The translations under genes and the position numbers were made by a program. From Micrasema longulum (Eukaryota; Arthropoda; Insecta; Trichoptera; Brachycentridae): a stretch of DNA of 64,000 nt. Below, one piece after another: positions 56,210 to 64,000 of the stretch (position 1 is the first letter of the stretch; each line of letters opens with the position of its first letter). The stretch is taken from the NCBI GenBank assembly GCA_022494885.1, contig JAGVSM010000446.1, positions 310,001 to 374,000 of the forward strand. The letters are read 5' to 3'. Under the pieces are notes generated by a model, which saw nothing but the letters and a program-made list of their open reading frames with translations, did no database searches and was not told where the DNA came from.

Positions 56210-57046
56210 CTATTCAATATCTTGCGGCAGTCTCCGTGACCAAATCCAAACTTGTACACCTCTCTTGAAAATAGCTTTACTTTTGGAGAACTTAATATGT
56301 TCATCCTGGACATTAAACACTCTTGGGTCACAAAATAAAAATTTCTCTGAGCAAAAGTCGATCGTGATTTTGTTATTAAATAATTCAAATTTCAGGAAAA
56401 CCTCGTACGAGCATTCTGCTGTTAGCTTCCAAAGTCCTATAAAAAATAATCCGATGACGTCAAATCATTGAATCTAATGGAGGCCAATGAACACGATCAT
56501 TTTTGAAAATAATGTAGTCACCAAACATATAACGCAGTAAATCCATGGTCTTGTATTTAAATTAAGTTTTATGCATTATTGTCCAGGGGGACTTATGTCT
56601 CTCGGTATGAACTGAACTTATATTTTGTGCCATTATTTTCCATCAAGTGGAAGTAGTGCCTTGGTGTTGAAATTGTCAAACATAGTATCTTCCTACATAC
56701 CAACAATCTTTTCACTCTGACTTGATTAAATTAGATAAGCAGTGCTTTATGCGTGATTACGGGATTTATCTTTTGGTGACTTATATGAAGGGCGTCTGAG
56801 TAAAAAAAATTAAATTATGATATTAGTAATCCAGTCTCGTGTTATTGAATTACTACAATGGGCGTAGGCTATTGCAAACAAGTAAATACTGTTTTTGCTA
56901 GCATTGTCGTTTGCAATGTGGCCATGAGGATGAATGAAAATATTCGTTAAAGGCTCTCCATATAATTGGCTAAACTCACAGTAAAAGGGGTAGTAAAGGA
57001 AGTAGAGTTTAATTAAATTAAAATTGCCACAGATAAAATCAAACAT
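56210..57046 (-). pseudogene. Frame-disrupted coding-like block
   Basis: Four open segments on the minus strand succeed each other in different frames: 56810-57046 (contains LYGEPLTNIFIHPHGHIAND), about 56597-56742 (contains TISTPRHYFHLMENNGTKYK), 56460-56546 (starts MDLLRYMFGDYIIFKND) and 56210-56464 (contains ITIDFCSEKFLFCDPRVFNV). The last has an acceptor-like TTTTTTATAG at 56437. Cys, Trp, His, Asp and Pro content is above that of chance AT-rich frames. It could be a decayed gene or several short exons. I do not recognise the family and have not joined the segments. Confidence 0.35.
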
Positions 57047-57289
57047 TAAAAAAGATAAACTCGTTTATTGACAATAAAATACATTTCTTTTTTTTATATG
57101 TGAAACCGGTAGGAAGACCCACGGTCTTAAAAATGGTTTTTGGGTATGTGGAGGAAGTACTTGCATTGGTTTCGCTATGGTTAGGTTTGGCAAACTGAAC
57201 ACTGATTCTTTATACATTTGCAAGCGTTGTTCGAGTGTAAAGCGTTTTATGATTTGTAGTGTTGTTCACCATATTATGCCCTCTGCCTA

Positions 57290-57580
57290 GTTGCAACATA
57301 TGATGCCTCTGCATGCATCTCTGTCAGCTGCCAGCTCCTGTGCATCTTTCCAAGTCAGGTTGCGTCTCGTGACGCCATGCGCTATACTTCGCGACACTAT
57401 TTGTTCCAACTGTTGAGTCAATCAACAGCGAACGTCCGGAACGTCGAAAACTTGTTATCTTGTTAAGAAACCAACCGTGGTTAGGGTATATGGCTCAGGC
57501 AACCGTTTCGCATCGCCTCAGCTTGATAACACCTGTCACTGAATGTTGCTATGCTGGCTTTAACAACTACCAAAAGGGCC
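57290..57580 (-). mobile_element. LINE C-terminal fragment (family L-D)
   Basis: Minus-strand translation includes WKDAQELAADRDACRGIICC, preceded by basic segments corresponding to the GRP region. It is related to the copy at 48100-48560 (CATCTTTCCAAGTCAGGTTG versus TCCTTCCAAGTCAGGTTTGC) but has many stops. Confidence 0.6.
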
Positions 57581-57779
57581 ACTCATGGCAGACGGGTTGG
57601 TTGTGAGTATACTTTTTATCAGAATTCCCTCAGAAAATGATTGGAGTTAAAATGTTTAAATGTGTTTTTAATGTTAATTTACCTTTTTTTTAATTACACG
57701 TTTTTGAAAGAAATTCATTTTAATATGGTAAAAACTAATGATTTACTTACGTTCTATCAGACTAATCATAAATTCCCTA

Positions 57780-57992
57780 TCCGAATCTAGTGATGCATAG
57801 GGCACTGCATTGACACTCCAACCAATCTTACGCTTCAGGTACCAATCCAGGTACATTGAAATATTGCAGTGTTAAACCACCATTAAAACTAATTTTTCGC
57901 GTCGACCCTGACTGAAATCAAACCAGTGAGAGATTTCAGTCAGTTTTCAGGTGAGTGAATGCGCCAATCACTACACGATGAGACCTAATTAT
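57780..57992 (-). repeat. tRNA-derived SINE, body type B2
   Basis: The distal block GATGCATAGGGCACTGCATT, middle CTTCAGGTACCAATCCAGG and head GCGCCAATCACTACACGATG are all inverted. The B box side is CTGACTGAAATCAAACC (degenerate). Confidence 0.6.
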
Positions 57993-58338
57993 CTTAATTT
58001 GATTTCCTTTTTCAGGATTTTTACCCGAGTGTAGCAGTCGAGTCGAAAACGCTCGTTCAGGGCTCTGGTTCTATTTTACACAGAGCTGTGTTCTTTTTCC
58101 GCCTCGACTTGGAATTGCATTAGACTACAGCCTTAACTTAATCATGAAAAATTTTGCAAAGCTTATATATAATTTCGTTTACCGTTTATCTTACTAAATT
58201 CTACGGGAAAAGGACATCTCGGTTCAACTTTACGTAACAGTCTATAACAATAAAGCTACTGAAGTAATAAACTTTATTTGTGCACACAAATGCTTTGAAG
58301 CGAGCGCTTTTATTAGATTTCAAACCGCACTACAGTTT

Positions 58339-58963
58339 TCAATGTTGCAATTTCTTGCAAATATTCTTTTTTATGTCCATCAAAACAGCTTTTGAAAAAC
58401 AATAACAATTAACTGTATTCTGCGAAATGGCGGCACGAAATTTTTTACAGTCTGTCCGTCGGGAGTAGTTAGGGCATTGTCTACCAGCCATAAAAGGACG
58501 TTTACATGTGGACAATACAATGGCCATGACAATATTGTCTTGTCTCAGCTCCGTGAACGGCCTTGACCGAAGACAGAACGCTAGGACAATATGAAAACTC
58601 AGCCGCAGGTCACACGTGAGTGTTGCGAAAATCACTCGTACACGACGGCGTTTTTTTACGAGCGAATTTATGAAATATATTATTGACTTTATATCACCAT
58701 ATTTAGGAATTGTTAAAGACGAACTGAATAGTAGAAAAAAAATTTCTTCTGTCTATTTCAGTGGCGATGTTTCGAGACAAATTTTTGTACAAACAATTGC
58801 TGTTTACATGTGGACAATGGTCGAGTCCTTTGACAAAACCATATTGTTTTCTCTACATGTAACACAGGTCTTAGACTGTCAGCGACGCCTAAAACGTAAT
58901 ACTGACATCTTTCCTCCATGCATCGATACACTCTGCGATTACTACAATAAGGAAGTTCAGTGA
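58339..58963. other. Two overlapping coding-like frames on opposite strands
   Basis: Plus 58616-58963 (115 codons, contains FISPYLGIVKDELNSRKKIS and ends CDYYNKEVQ) and minus 58339-58635 (98 codons, contains LRQDN..VLSTCKRPFMAGRQCPNYS) are both non-random in composition. The word TTTACATGTGGACAAT occurs in both halves (58501 and 58802) followed by a related ATATTGT block. No splice sites or family are evident. A transposon origin is possible because repeat family E follows immediately. Confidence 0.25.
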
Positions 58964-59130
58964 TTTTTTCATATTTTTGTATTTGTCAAAAGACTATCAA
59001 ACTAAGCAAAAAAATTGTATTTTTTATTTTTATGTATCGTATTATCAGCGTTATGATTTGTTTCAAATTTTGAAAAAACTCCGTATGTGACGTCACAAGT
59101 TCTCTTGGGTGAGTACTACTGATCGATGAA
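58950..59130 (+). repeat. Dispersed repeat family E, copy 2
   Basis: This aligns with 36590-36800, including ACTATCAAACTAAGCAAAAA and TGTGACGTCACAAGTTCT. Confidence 0.45.
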
Positions 59131-59534
59131 TTGGCTTCCTGCAAACCGAAAATCTATCACAACACTATCATTATTGGTTGATTCGGAAGAAGGTTAGAAG
59201 TTTTTTTTTTCATGTATTTTCAAGGATTTTCGCCGTACAAATTAATGATTTAATTTTTACCGTGCGTAAGAAAACATTTTTTAAATCTGATTTCCCGTGG
59301 AACTGAACTTCCTTATTATCTGCGATGGAAATATTAATGATCACTGGATGCAAAAAAAGGATCACGATGAAATAAAATGATTTGGTTAGTTATTTAGCCA
59401 CTATAACATTTTATTTTCTTTCTTTTCTATGATAATCTGATTCGTTTTCGATCGGATTTTAATCTGTTTTTAGTCTGATTGGTTGCACGGATGGGTTGGT
59501 TTCGGTTGTAATCTTCACAAAAATCATAACCCAT

Positions 59535-59608
59535 CTACTTGTTCTCCCATCCTGCATCAGTTCTTCCAACCGCAGTTGTATCTAGTCGTTTGAAGACCGC
59601 CGCTAAAT
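59535..59608 (-). CDS. Candidate terminal exon of minus-strand gene
   Basis: A strong acceptor (TATTTTCTCTATAG, AG at 59609-59610) precedes two bases that complete the phase-1 codon left by the exon at 60322. It then reads LAAVFKRLDTTAVGRTDAGW, ENK and TAG (59535-59537). The match of acceptor and phase is the only support; the composition is unlike the preceding membrane-type exon. Confidence 0.22.
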
Positions 59609-59699
59609 CTATAGAGAAAATATTTAAAAAAACTTGCCGAATCTGTCAAGATAAACCATTGTTTAAATATATTTATTTACTGAGAAAAGACTTAAAGAA

Positions 59700-60150
59700 A
59701 CTTTAACAGAGATGGAGAACATTTTTGAAAAGGTGATAAAAAAGTCCAGACATCTAATTAATACATTATTATGTATTACACGATGTATTTTCTCTTATAT
59801 GAACCCTAGAGGCTTGCACTCACCACCTCAGGGTCCGGAATAAATATTTATTATATAGACCTGTCATTGGTTGGTGTAATTGGCTATTATACACACGCCG
59901 TAACAATCACCATTCTGCCCATGTTTAAAAATCCATTTTTTATAGTTCTTCCATTTGATGATTTTTGTAAAATTAAAGATCTGAAACTTTCATTGCTGCG
60001 ACTGAAATTCATCTCAGTCAATTATTTCAATGACGTTGATACTAGGCAACAACTGAAATTATTTTTTTATTTCTTTAAAATTTCTGCAAATGCCTTAACT
60101 TCCATATCAACTTCACGAAAATATCACTTCACTGTGTTTTAAAATTTGAA
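59700..60150 (-). repeat. Dispersed repeat family A, with insertion
   Basis: Inverted family A landmarks are GACCTGTCATTGGTTGGTGT, CACCATTCTGCCCATG, CTGAAATTCATCTCAGTCA and ATACTAGGCAACAACTG. A block of about 100 bp around 59765-59850 has no counterpart in other copies. It would lie in the intron between the exon candidates at 60322 and 59608. Confidence 0.7.
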
Positions 60151-60321
60151 TAAACTAAATTTGTAAATCTACACTTTGGTACATTTACGGAGACTAAACC
60201 GCTGTACACGGGCCCACTGCATGATATCACATGATTGGCTTATTTCATACCATGGCAAAAACCCACGCAGTGCGGCTTGGTAAAATAACATAAAATTACA
60301 TGTTGGACTCTCCTGACTTAC

Positions 60322-60474
60322 TAAATATGATTAAATTCCGAATACCCGTTATGACTACTAGACATATTGCTATTTCATATAGAAATTGTTGCAACAAATT
60401 GAGGGTATTAGAAATATCCACCAAAAACTGAAAATTAGTTATTGATGGCAAAATAAACTTAACATAAAACCTAC
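60322..60474 (-). CDS. Candidate internal exon, membrane-protein-like
   Basis: It is bounded by an acceptor (TTTTATTTCTGTAG, AG at 60475-60476) and a strong donor (TTTA/GTAAGTCAGG). The 153 nt encode RFYVKFILPSITNFQFLVDI, then SNTLNLLQQFLYEIAICLVV, then ITGIRNLIIF. The segment LLQQFLYEIAICLVV resembles the late transmembrane region of insect odorant receptors (QF....iiC), a loose pattern only. It enters and leaves in phase 1, matching exon 61120-61209 upstream. A frame read without splicing would continue to a stop at 60296. Confidence 0.35.
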
Positions 60475-61119
60475 CTACAGAAATAAAAGCGTTATTCAAA
60501 ACCGTATCTTAATCTTGCAAAAACAGATTTCAATTATAATACTTGATACCGAAAACTTAGCATTCTCCATTGAGTTAGTGAAGCATAATTTTGTTAGCAA
60601 TCTGACAATTCATTTTTCAAAGTTTTTCTCAAATATCTCGTTCCTTCAAAAGGGATTTCTAAGTTTGCTTGTAAAACCCTCAATTATGCTTTTAATTCAC
60701 CTATTCTAAGATTGCACAGCCCAAGGAATTTAATACTTGCTATTGAATATTTTTTAAAGTAATCTAACAAATGTTTAAATATTAACGTTTATTTGTAGAA
60801 AGAGAAAAATAAATGTTTAAATAAATACATGTTAAATAAATAGGCTAGATTTTTGCATTTAAAAAAAAACATTTTAAATGGGTACTTATATTTTAATTTT
60901 CTTTTTTTTTCTTTTTTACTGTCGTGAACTCCCGAGGGCTAGGCAGTTTGCAGTTTGTATTATACCTAGGGCATTCAATATCAAGACTTTAGAAAAATAC
61001 CAACAAATTAAGAACTTACATTTTTGTAATCCCTAATTTACTGCGATTTATTTATTTTATTTACCTTAGTATGTTATATATAACGTACCGCATAGTATTA
61101 TGATGTAGATTTGACTTAC

Positions 61120-61209
61120 CGAAAGTTTCATAATAAGATTCCGTGTATTCAATTTTTAAAAAACACTTATTCGATGAAGTTTTATTTACTAATTTCATGG
61201 CTTTATTAA
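61120..61209 (-). CDS. Candidate internal exon of minus-strand gene
   Basis: An acceptor with a pyrimidine tract (CTTTTTTATTATTGTCATAG) and a consensus donor (TTTCG/GTAAGTCAAA, 61119/61120) enclose 90 nt. The open frame reads NKAMKLVNKTSSNKCFLKIE and YTESYYETF. It leaves one base, completed by the exon at 60322 (intron about 645 bp). I recognise no family from this exon alone. Confidence 0.35.
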
Positions 61210-61269
61210 CTATGACAATAATAAAAAAGAGATGTTGACATTAATCTATGAAATCTAGTCAAATTAAAT

Positions 61270-61520
61270 GAACGAAAATTCAAATTACATTTGCGATGAA
61301 TGTCGTTAGCTGTGTCGCGTCATGTCGGTTTACCGGTACAGGTGTTGATCAGATAGTGTCTGATTTGCGTTTTCGTTTCGCCGCCCTTGGTGCCTTGTTA
61401 GGTTGGTATAGGTGTACCTACCTGGGCTTAATGTTGCCAGTGTCCATAACGTCAATCCAACTTAGTTTTACAGTGCCGTGTGGATTTTGACGATACAAGC
61501 AAAAAGGGCCATTGTCTTTC
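61270..61520. other. GC-rich segment, open on both strands; exon candidate on minus
   Basis: On the minus strand 61422-61515 has an acceptor-like CTGAAAG, 30 codons including LYRQNPHGTVKLSWIDVMDT and a donor CCCAG/GTAGGTAC. Its end phase (2) does not fit the next candidate exon at 61209. On the plus strand 61296-61490 is open for 64 codons and hydrophobic. GC content is well above its flanks. Which strand, if any, is coding is unresolved. Confidence 0.3.
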
Positions 61521-62279
61521 AGATATCAGGCGGCTGGTCACGTTATTTGAAAATTCTAGTAATAATGAAGAGAAAATAATATATGTAGGTTTTTCTCTAA
61601 AGGCGATAATATTTCTAGTTTAATTATGAAAATACATTTTACACAAATTTGTTTCCACGCAGGTAAATTGCTAAATGCGAGTATACCTGATTGGTTGTAT
61701 TATTCTGTAAAACGATCCTGTGTATTTTCATAATTCATGATGGTAAATTTTGCACGGCGTCCAACATTTTAGAACTTTATTAATTTAATCAATACATATT
61801 TTATAGTAAACATGTTATTAACAAGTGCAGTTTATTACCAAATCTAATTCAAATACTTTTTATTTGATTATGAATGAAAGACTTGTTATATTTTTCTTAT
61901 GAGTTCAGTTTAGCTCAGTGCCACGTACTTAAGGTTTATATAATATGTACACCTAATTAAGTTAGATAAAATCGTTTTTACGCACGTAAAAATTCCATAA
62001 TTTTTGCTTTTCAGTTAAGTTTCACATACTGGGGTTTATTTATATCTAACCAATCTCCACAAAATAGTTTTAATGTACAAAAATATCATTTTCTCTTTTT
62101 AGTTTCACACAGTAGGGTTTGATTATTATCAGTAGTTGTTATAACAATCATAGTAAAAAATTAGAACGCTGTGCAGTCCTCCTAAGATCAAGTTTTCCTA
62201 GTAAAAACTATATACTCTAAGGGAGGATAAATACAGATATAATACACTTAAAATCAAATGTGTTTAATCTGTATTTTTC
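61521..62279. other. AT-rich spacer
   Basis: Nothing was recognised. Confidence 0.35.
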
Positions 62280-62375
62280 AACCTGCAGTCCGTAACCCCC
62301 AAAGGAGTCACAAAGCCTTACTGAGGGATCGCGGTCGTAAGAGAGTTTAAAGTAAAAAGCAAGAGCTTTATTTCT
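62280..62375 (-). repeat. Shared repeat with 45160-45250
   Basis: GGAGTCACAAAGCCTTACTG and TAAAGTAAAAAGCAAGAGC are the inverted counterpart of the 45.2 kb block. Sequence of this kind (a 'cgacccc..aaggctt..' core) is common at ends of hAT-like elements, but no transposase is present. Confidence 0.4.
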
Positions 62376-62604
62376 TACGCTGCAATAAAAATACAATAAT
62401 TTTAGTTTATTTATTTTAAAACAACTTTTCGAATCCCGGTTCTATTTTTGGTACCTAAAGGACAAACACGAAATATGTTGGATGTTGTTCACATAATATG
62501 TACGATGTGGCAAATGGTACTAATAATTTCAAAGCTTCCCTTGCTAGCTCTGAACATTCTGCTTTTCTTTTCAGCGAGAAGATATGAATTTTATGCGAAT
62601 CAAA

Positions 62605-62700
62605 TTACAGTTTAAGCATGACGGCGGTAGCAACATTTATATATCTTGCTGCTGCACCCCTTTCATACACTTGATTTTTCCATGAATGATAATATGGTCT
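62605..62700 (-). CDS. Candidate terminal exon, unknown protein
   Basis: A strong acceptor (AATTTTCTTTCTACAG, AG at 62701-62702) opens a frame RPYYHSWKNQVYERGAAARY, INVATAVMLKL and TAA (62605-62607). Composition is coding-like. The acceptor lies only about 30 bp from the MITE at 62728-62974. Its reading phase does not fit the exon candidates at 63747 or 61120. Confidence 0.3.
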   Translation of the reverse strand, partial: RPYYHSWKNQVYERGAAARYINVATAVMLKL

Positions 62701-62727
62701 CTGTAGAAAGAAAATTAAGTACATCGT

Positions 62728-62974
62728 GCTCCTGTCTGATAGCAAAACGATGCATCTATAGTTGCATCGTTTTGCCGTAATACAGCTCAAAATATTCTAC
62801 TCTGTGAGATCTGTCATATGATATTTAAGATTATTTTTTTTAAAGCTTCCTTGCCAATTGACAACCTGCTGTAACTATGGAAAAGTTCTGATTTAATTGC
62901 CATAAAACATTTTAAAAGCGAATTTCTCAGTTCGACCTTTTTTGAGATGCATTGTTTTGCCATAAGACAGGAGC
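62728..62974. mobile_element. MITE with 30-bp terminal inverted repeats
   Basis: 62728-62757 and 62945-62974 are reverse complements with three mismatches (GCTCCTGTCTKATRGCAAAA at the tips). A further inverted copy of the inner part (TTGCATCGTTTTGCCGTAAT) follows the left arm, making a tight 12-bp hairpin there. The 247-bp element is non-coding. Confidence 0.8.
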
Positions 62975-63099
62975 GTGGTTTTTTTTTTTATCTAAACCAA
63001 TCAAGACGTTATTTAAAAAAAACCTTAGTAATAAAAATCTTTTTGATTATAATATACAATGTCACACATACAAAAATAATAATAAAGGTATACATTGTT

Positions 63100-63360
63100 A
63101 AATGGTGAACTTATTGCCACTATCAACCCCTCACAGTCAAACCTAAACTAAACAAAAAATACTATTATAAAAATTAATTAAGAAAAAAAAAAAAAAAAAT
63201 TTGAAAACACAAACAGTTAAATCATTATACAAGATTATGATATCTATTGCTTACACTATTTATATTTCATACATTTTAATTATTCTATTGCATCTTCCAA
63301 ATATTCATTTAAAGTTAATAAACATTTATCTATTAGAAACACTTTTAACACTTAATCAAT
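63100..63360 (-). mobile_element. LINE 3' end (family L-E), copy 2
   Basis: The minus strand reads LKVFLIDKCLLTLNEYLEDA, IE and stop, as in the copy at 25225-25500. To its left lies the AT-rich 3' UTR with an A-run (63183-63200). Confidence 0.6.
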
Positions 63361-63746
63361 TAATTAAATGAAGTATTTTTTTTGTACAGTTGATTTACTA
63401 TAGAAATAAAAGAAGTGATACTTTAATCTACAAATTTACAATTTACTTCCATCAATAATTTTCACTTACAAACTTAAATGTTTATGTAACGCGAATACCG
63501 TTTATTTCCTGATTTTTTTTGGGAAGCTTAATACATTTTTTTACTGCTATCTTCGGCCCCTTTTATTTAAATAATTATTTCTCCAATGGAATCATGGATT
63601 GGTATGTGAATCGTTCATTAATTTGATATATGAAAATTATATTCAAAACAACACAATATAATTGCAAAATATACAAAGAGAAAATTATAAAATCAGAGTG
63701 ACAAGATATGCGGTAGGTAAGTTTCATCTATCGAAAAGTGAGCTAA
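63361..63746. other. AT-rich spacer
   Basis: Nothing firm was recognised. Confidence 0.35.
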
Positions 63747-63953
63747 TTATTTAGTTTCCGTATACCTTTCTTTGCTGTTGGAAAACATCAACCGAGCTGT
63801 CTTTGGACACTTCATGGTAAAGTCAAAGCATTCTTGGCATTGGTGAAAATAAGCCAGTGTTGGTTCCGTAATTTCCCACAGCAAATAAAGTGTTAGTACG
63901 AATGGCCCGATTAGGAACATTGATGTTAATTTGAGATAGAATATCTTGAGCAT
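63747..63953 (-). CDS. Candidate first exon of a membrane protein
   Basis: An ATG at 63953 follows a stop directly upstream. The frame reads MLKIFYLKLTSMFLIGPFVL, a hydrophobic run through about residue 27, then a Cys-containing segment AYFHQCQECFDFTMKC and a basic end. It either stops at 63747-63749 or leaves at a donor-like AAAG/GTATAC near 63766. The layout suggests a signal anchor or first transmembrane helix. Coding-like codon use contrasts with the flanks. No family was assigned; a chemoreceptor-type N-terminus is one possibility. Confidence 0.35.
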   Translation of the reverse strand: MLKIFYLKLTSMFLIGPFVLTLYLLWEITEPTLAYFHQCQECFDFTMKCPKTARLMFSNSKERYTETK

Positions 63954-64000
63954 CTATCTAACCGGATAAATTTTTATGTAATACCATTAGTGAAGATAAA

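Noticed and set aside
55400..57050. Assigning the frame cluster to an endogenous DNA virus
   Set aside because: The compact convergent layout prompted the idea, but no conserved viral motif could be identified from the sequence.
59867..60142. 91-codon plus-strand frame
   Set aside because: It lies wholly within an inverted family A repeat copy.
59535..63953. Joining all minus-strand exon candidates into one gene
   Set aside because: Phases agree only for 61120, 60322 and 59535; the candidates at 61422, 62605 and 63747 do not fit without assuming missing exons.
1..64000. CRISPR arrays, bacterial operons, riboswitches or rRNA genes
   Set aside because: No regularly spaced short repeats, no Shine-Dalgarno-led gene runs and no rRNA-like conserved blocks were seen on either strand.

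Overview
This window looks like intergenic nuclear DNA from an arthropod, most likely an insect. By eye it is strongly AT-rich. No open reading frame exceeds 134 codons and there is no operon structure, but there are canonical eukaryotic splice sites, RNA polymerase III tRNA genes with T-run terminators, tRNA-headed SINEs, several LINE clades, a Penelope-like remnant and miniature inverted-repeat elements. I could not place the species. No complete protein-coding gene is visible.

The only intact genes are four tRNA-Val(AAC) genes: 15579-15651 (-), 16170-16242 (+), 18449-18521 (-) and 26333-26405 (-). The first two sit at the outer tips of a roughly 660 bp near-perfect palindrome and read inward, which is the clearest structural oddity here.

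Most of the rest is decayed mobile DNA. LINE reverse-transcriptase C-termini or 3' ends occur near 11.0-11.6, 12.9-13.8, 14.0-14.35, 15.05, 22.2-23.0, 25.2-25.5, 31.0-32.15, 33.9-34.2, 34.65, 41.1-41.7, 48.1-48.6, 50.2-50.6, 51.0, 57.3-57.6 and 63.1-63.4 kb. A Penelope-like GIY-YIG remnant lies at 20.2-20.55 kb, followed by a conserved hammerhead-like stem-loop that recurs three times. tRNA-derived SINEs fall into at least three body types. A non-coding dispersed repeat ('family A', about 390 bp) occurs roughly a dozen times, once as a folded-back composite (44.2-45.0 kb). Several long-TIR elements are present (6.9-7.45, 35.6-36.0, 62.7-63.0 kb). A THAP-like exon is spliced toward a mariner-like transposase remnant (4.3-4.95 kb).

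Host coding capacity, if any, is limited to exon candidates. The best is a minus-strand set at 61120-61209, 60322-60474 and 59535-59608, whose splice sites and reading phases agree. Others are single exons or pseudogenes (1470-1833, 6531-6657, 56205-57046, 61422-61515, 62605-62700, 63747-63953) and a CpG-rich two-strand-open island (38420-38730). I could not name any of these with confidence. All repeat boundaries come from visual alignment within this window and should be read as approximate.
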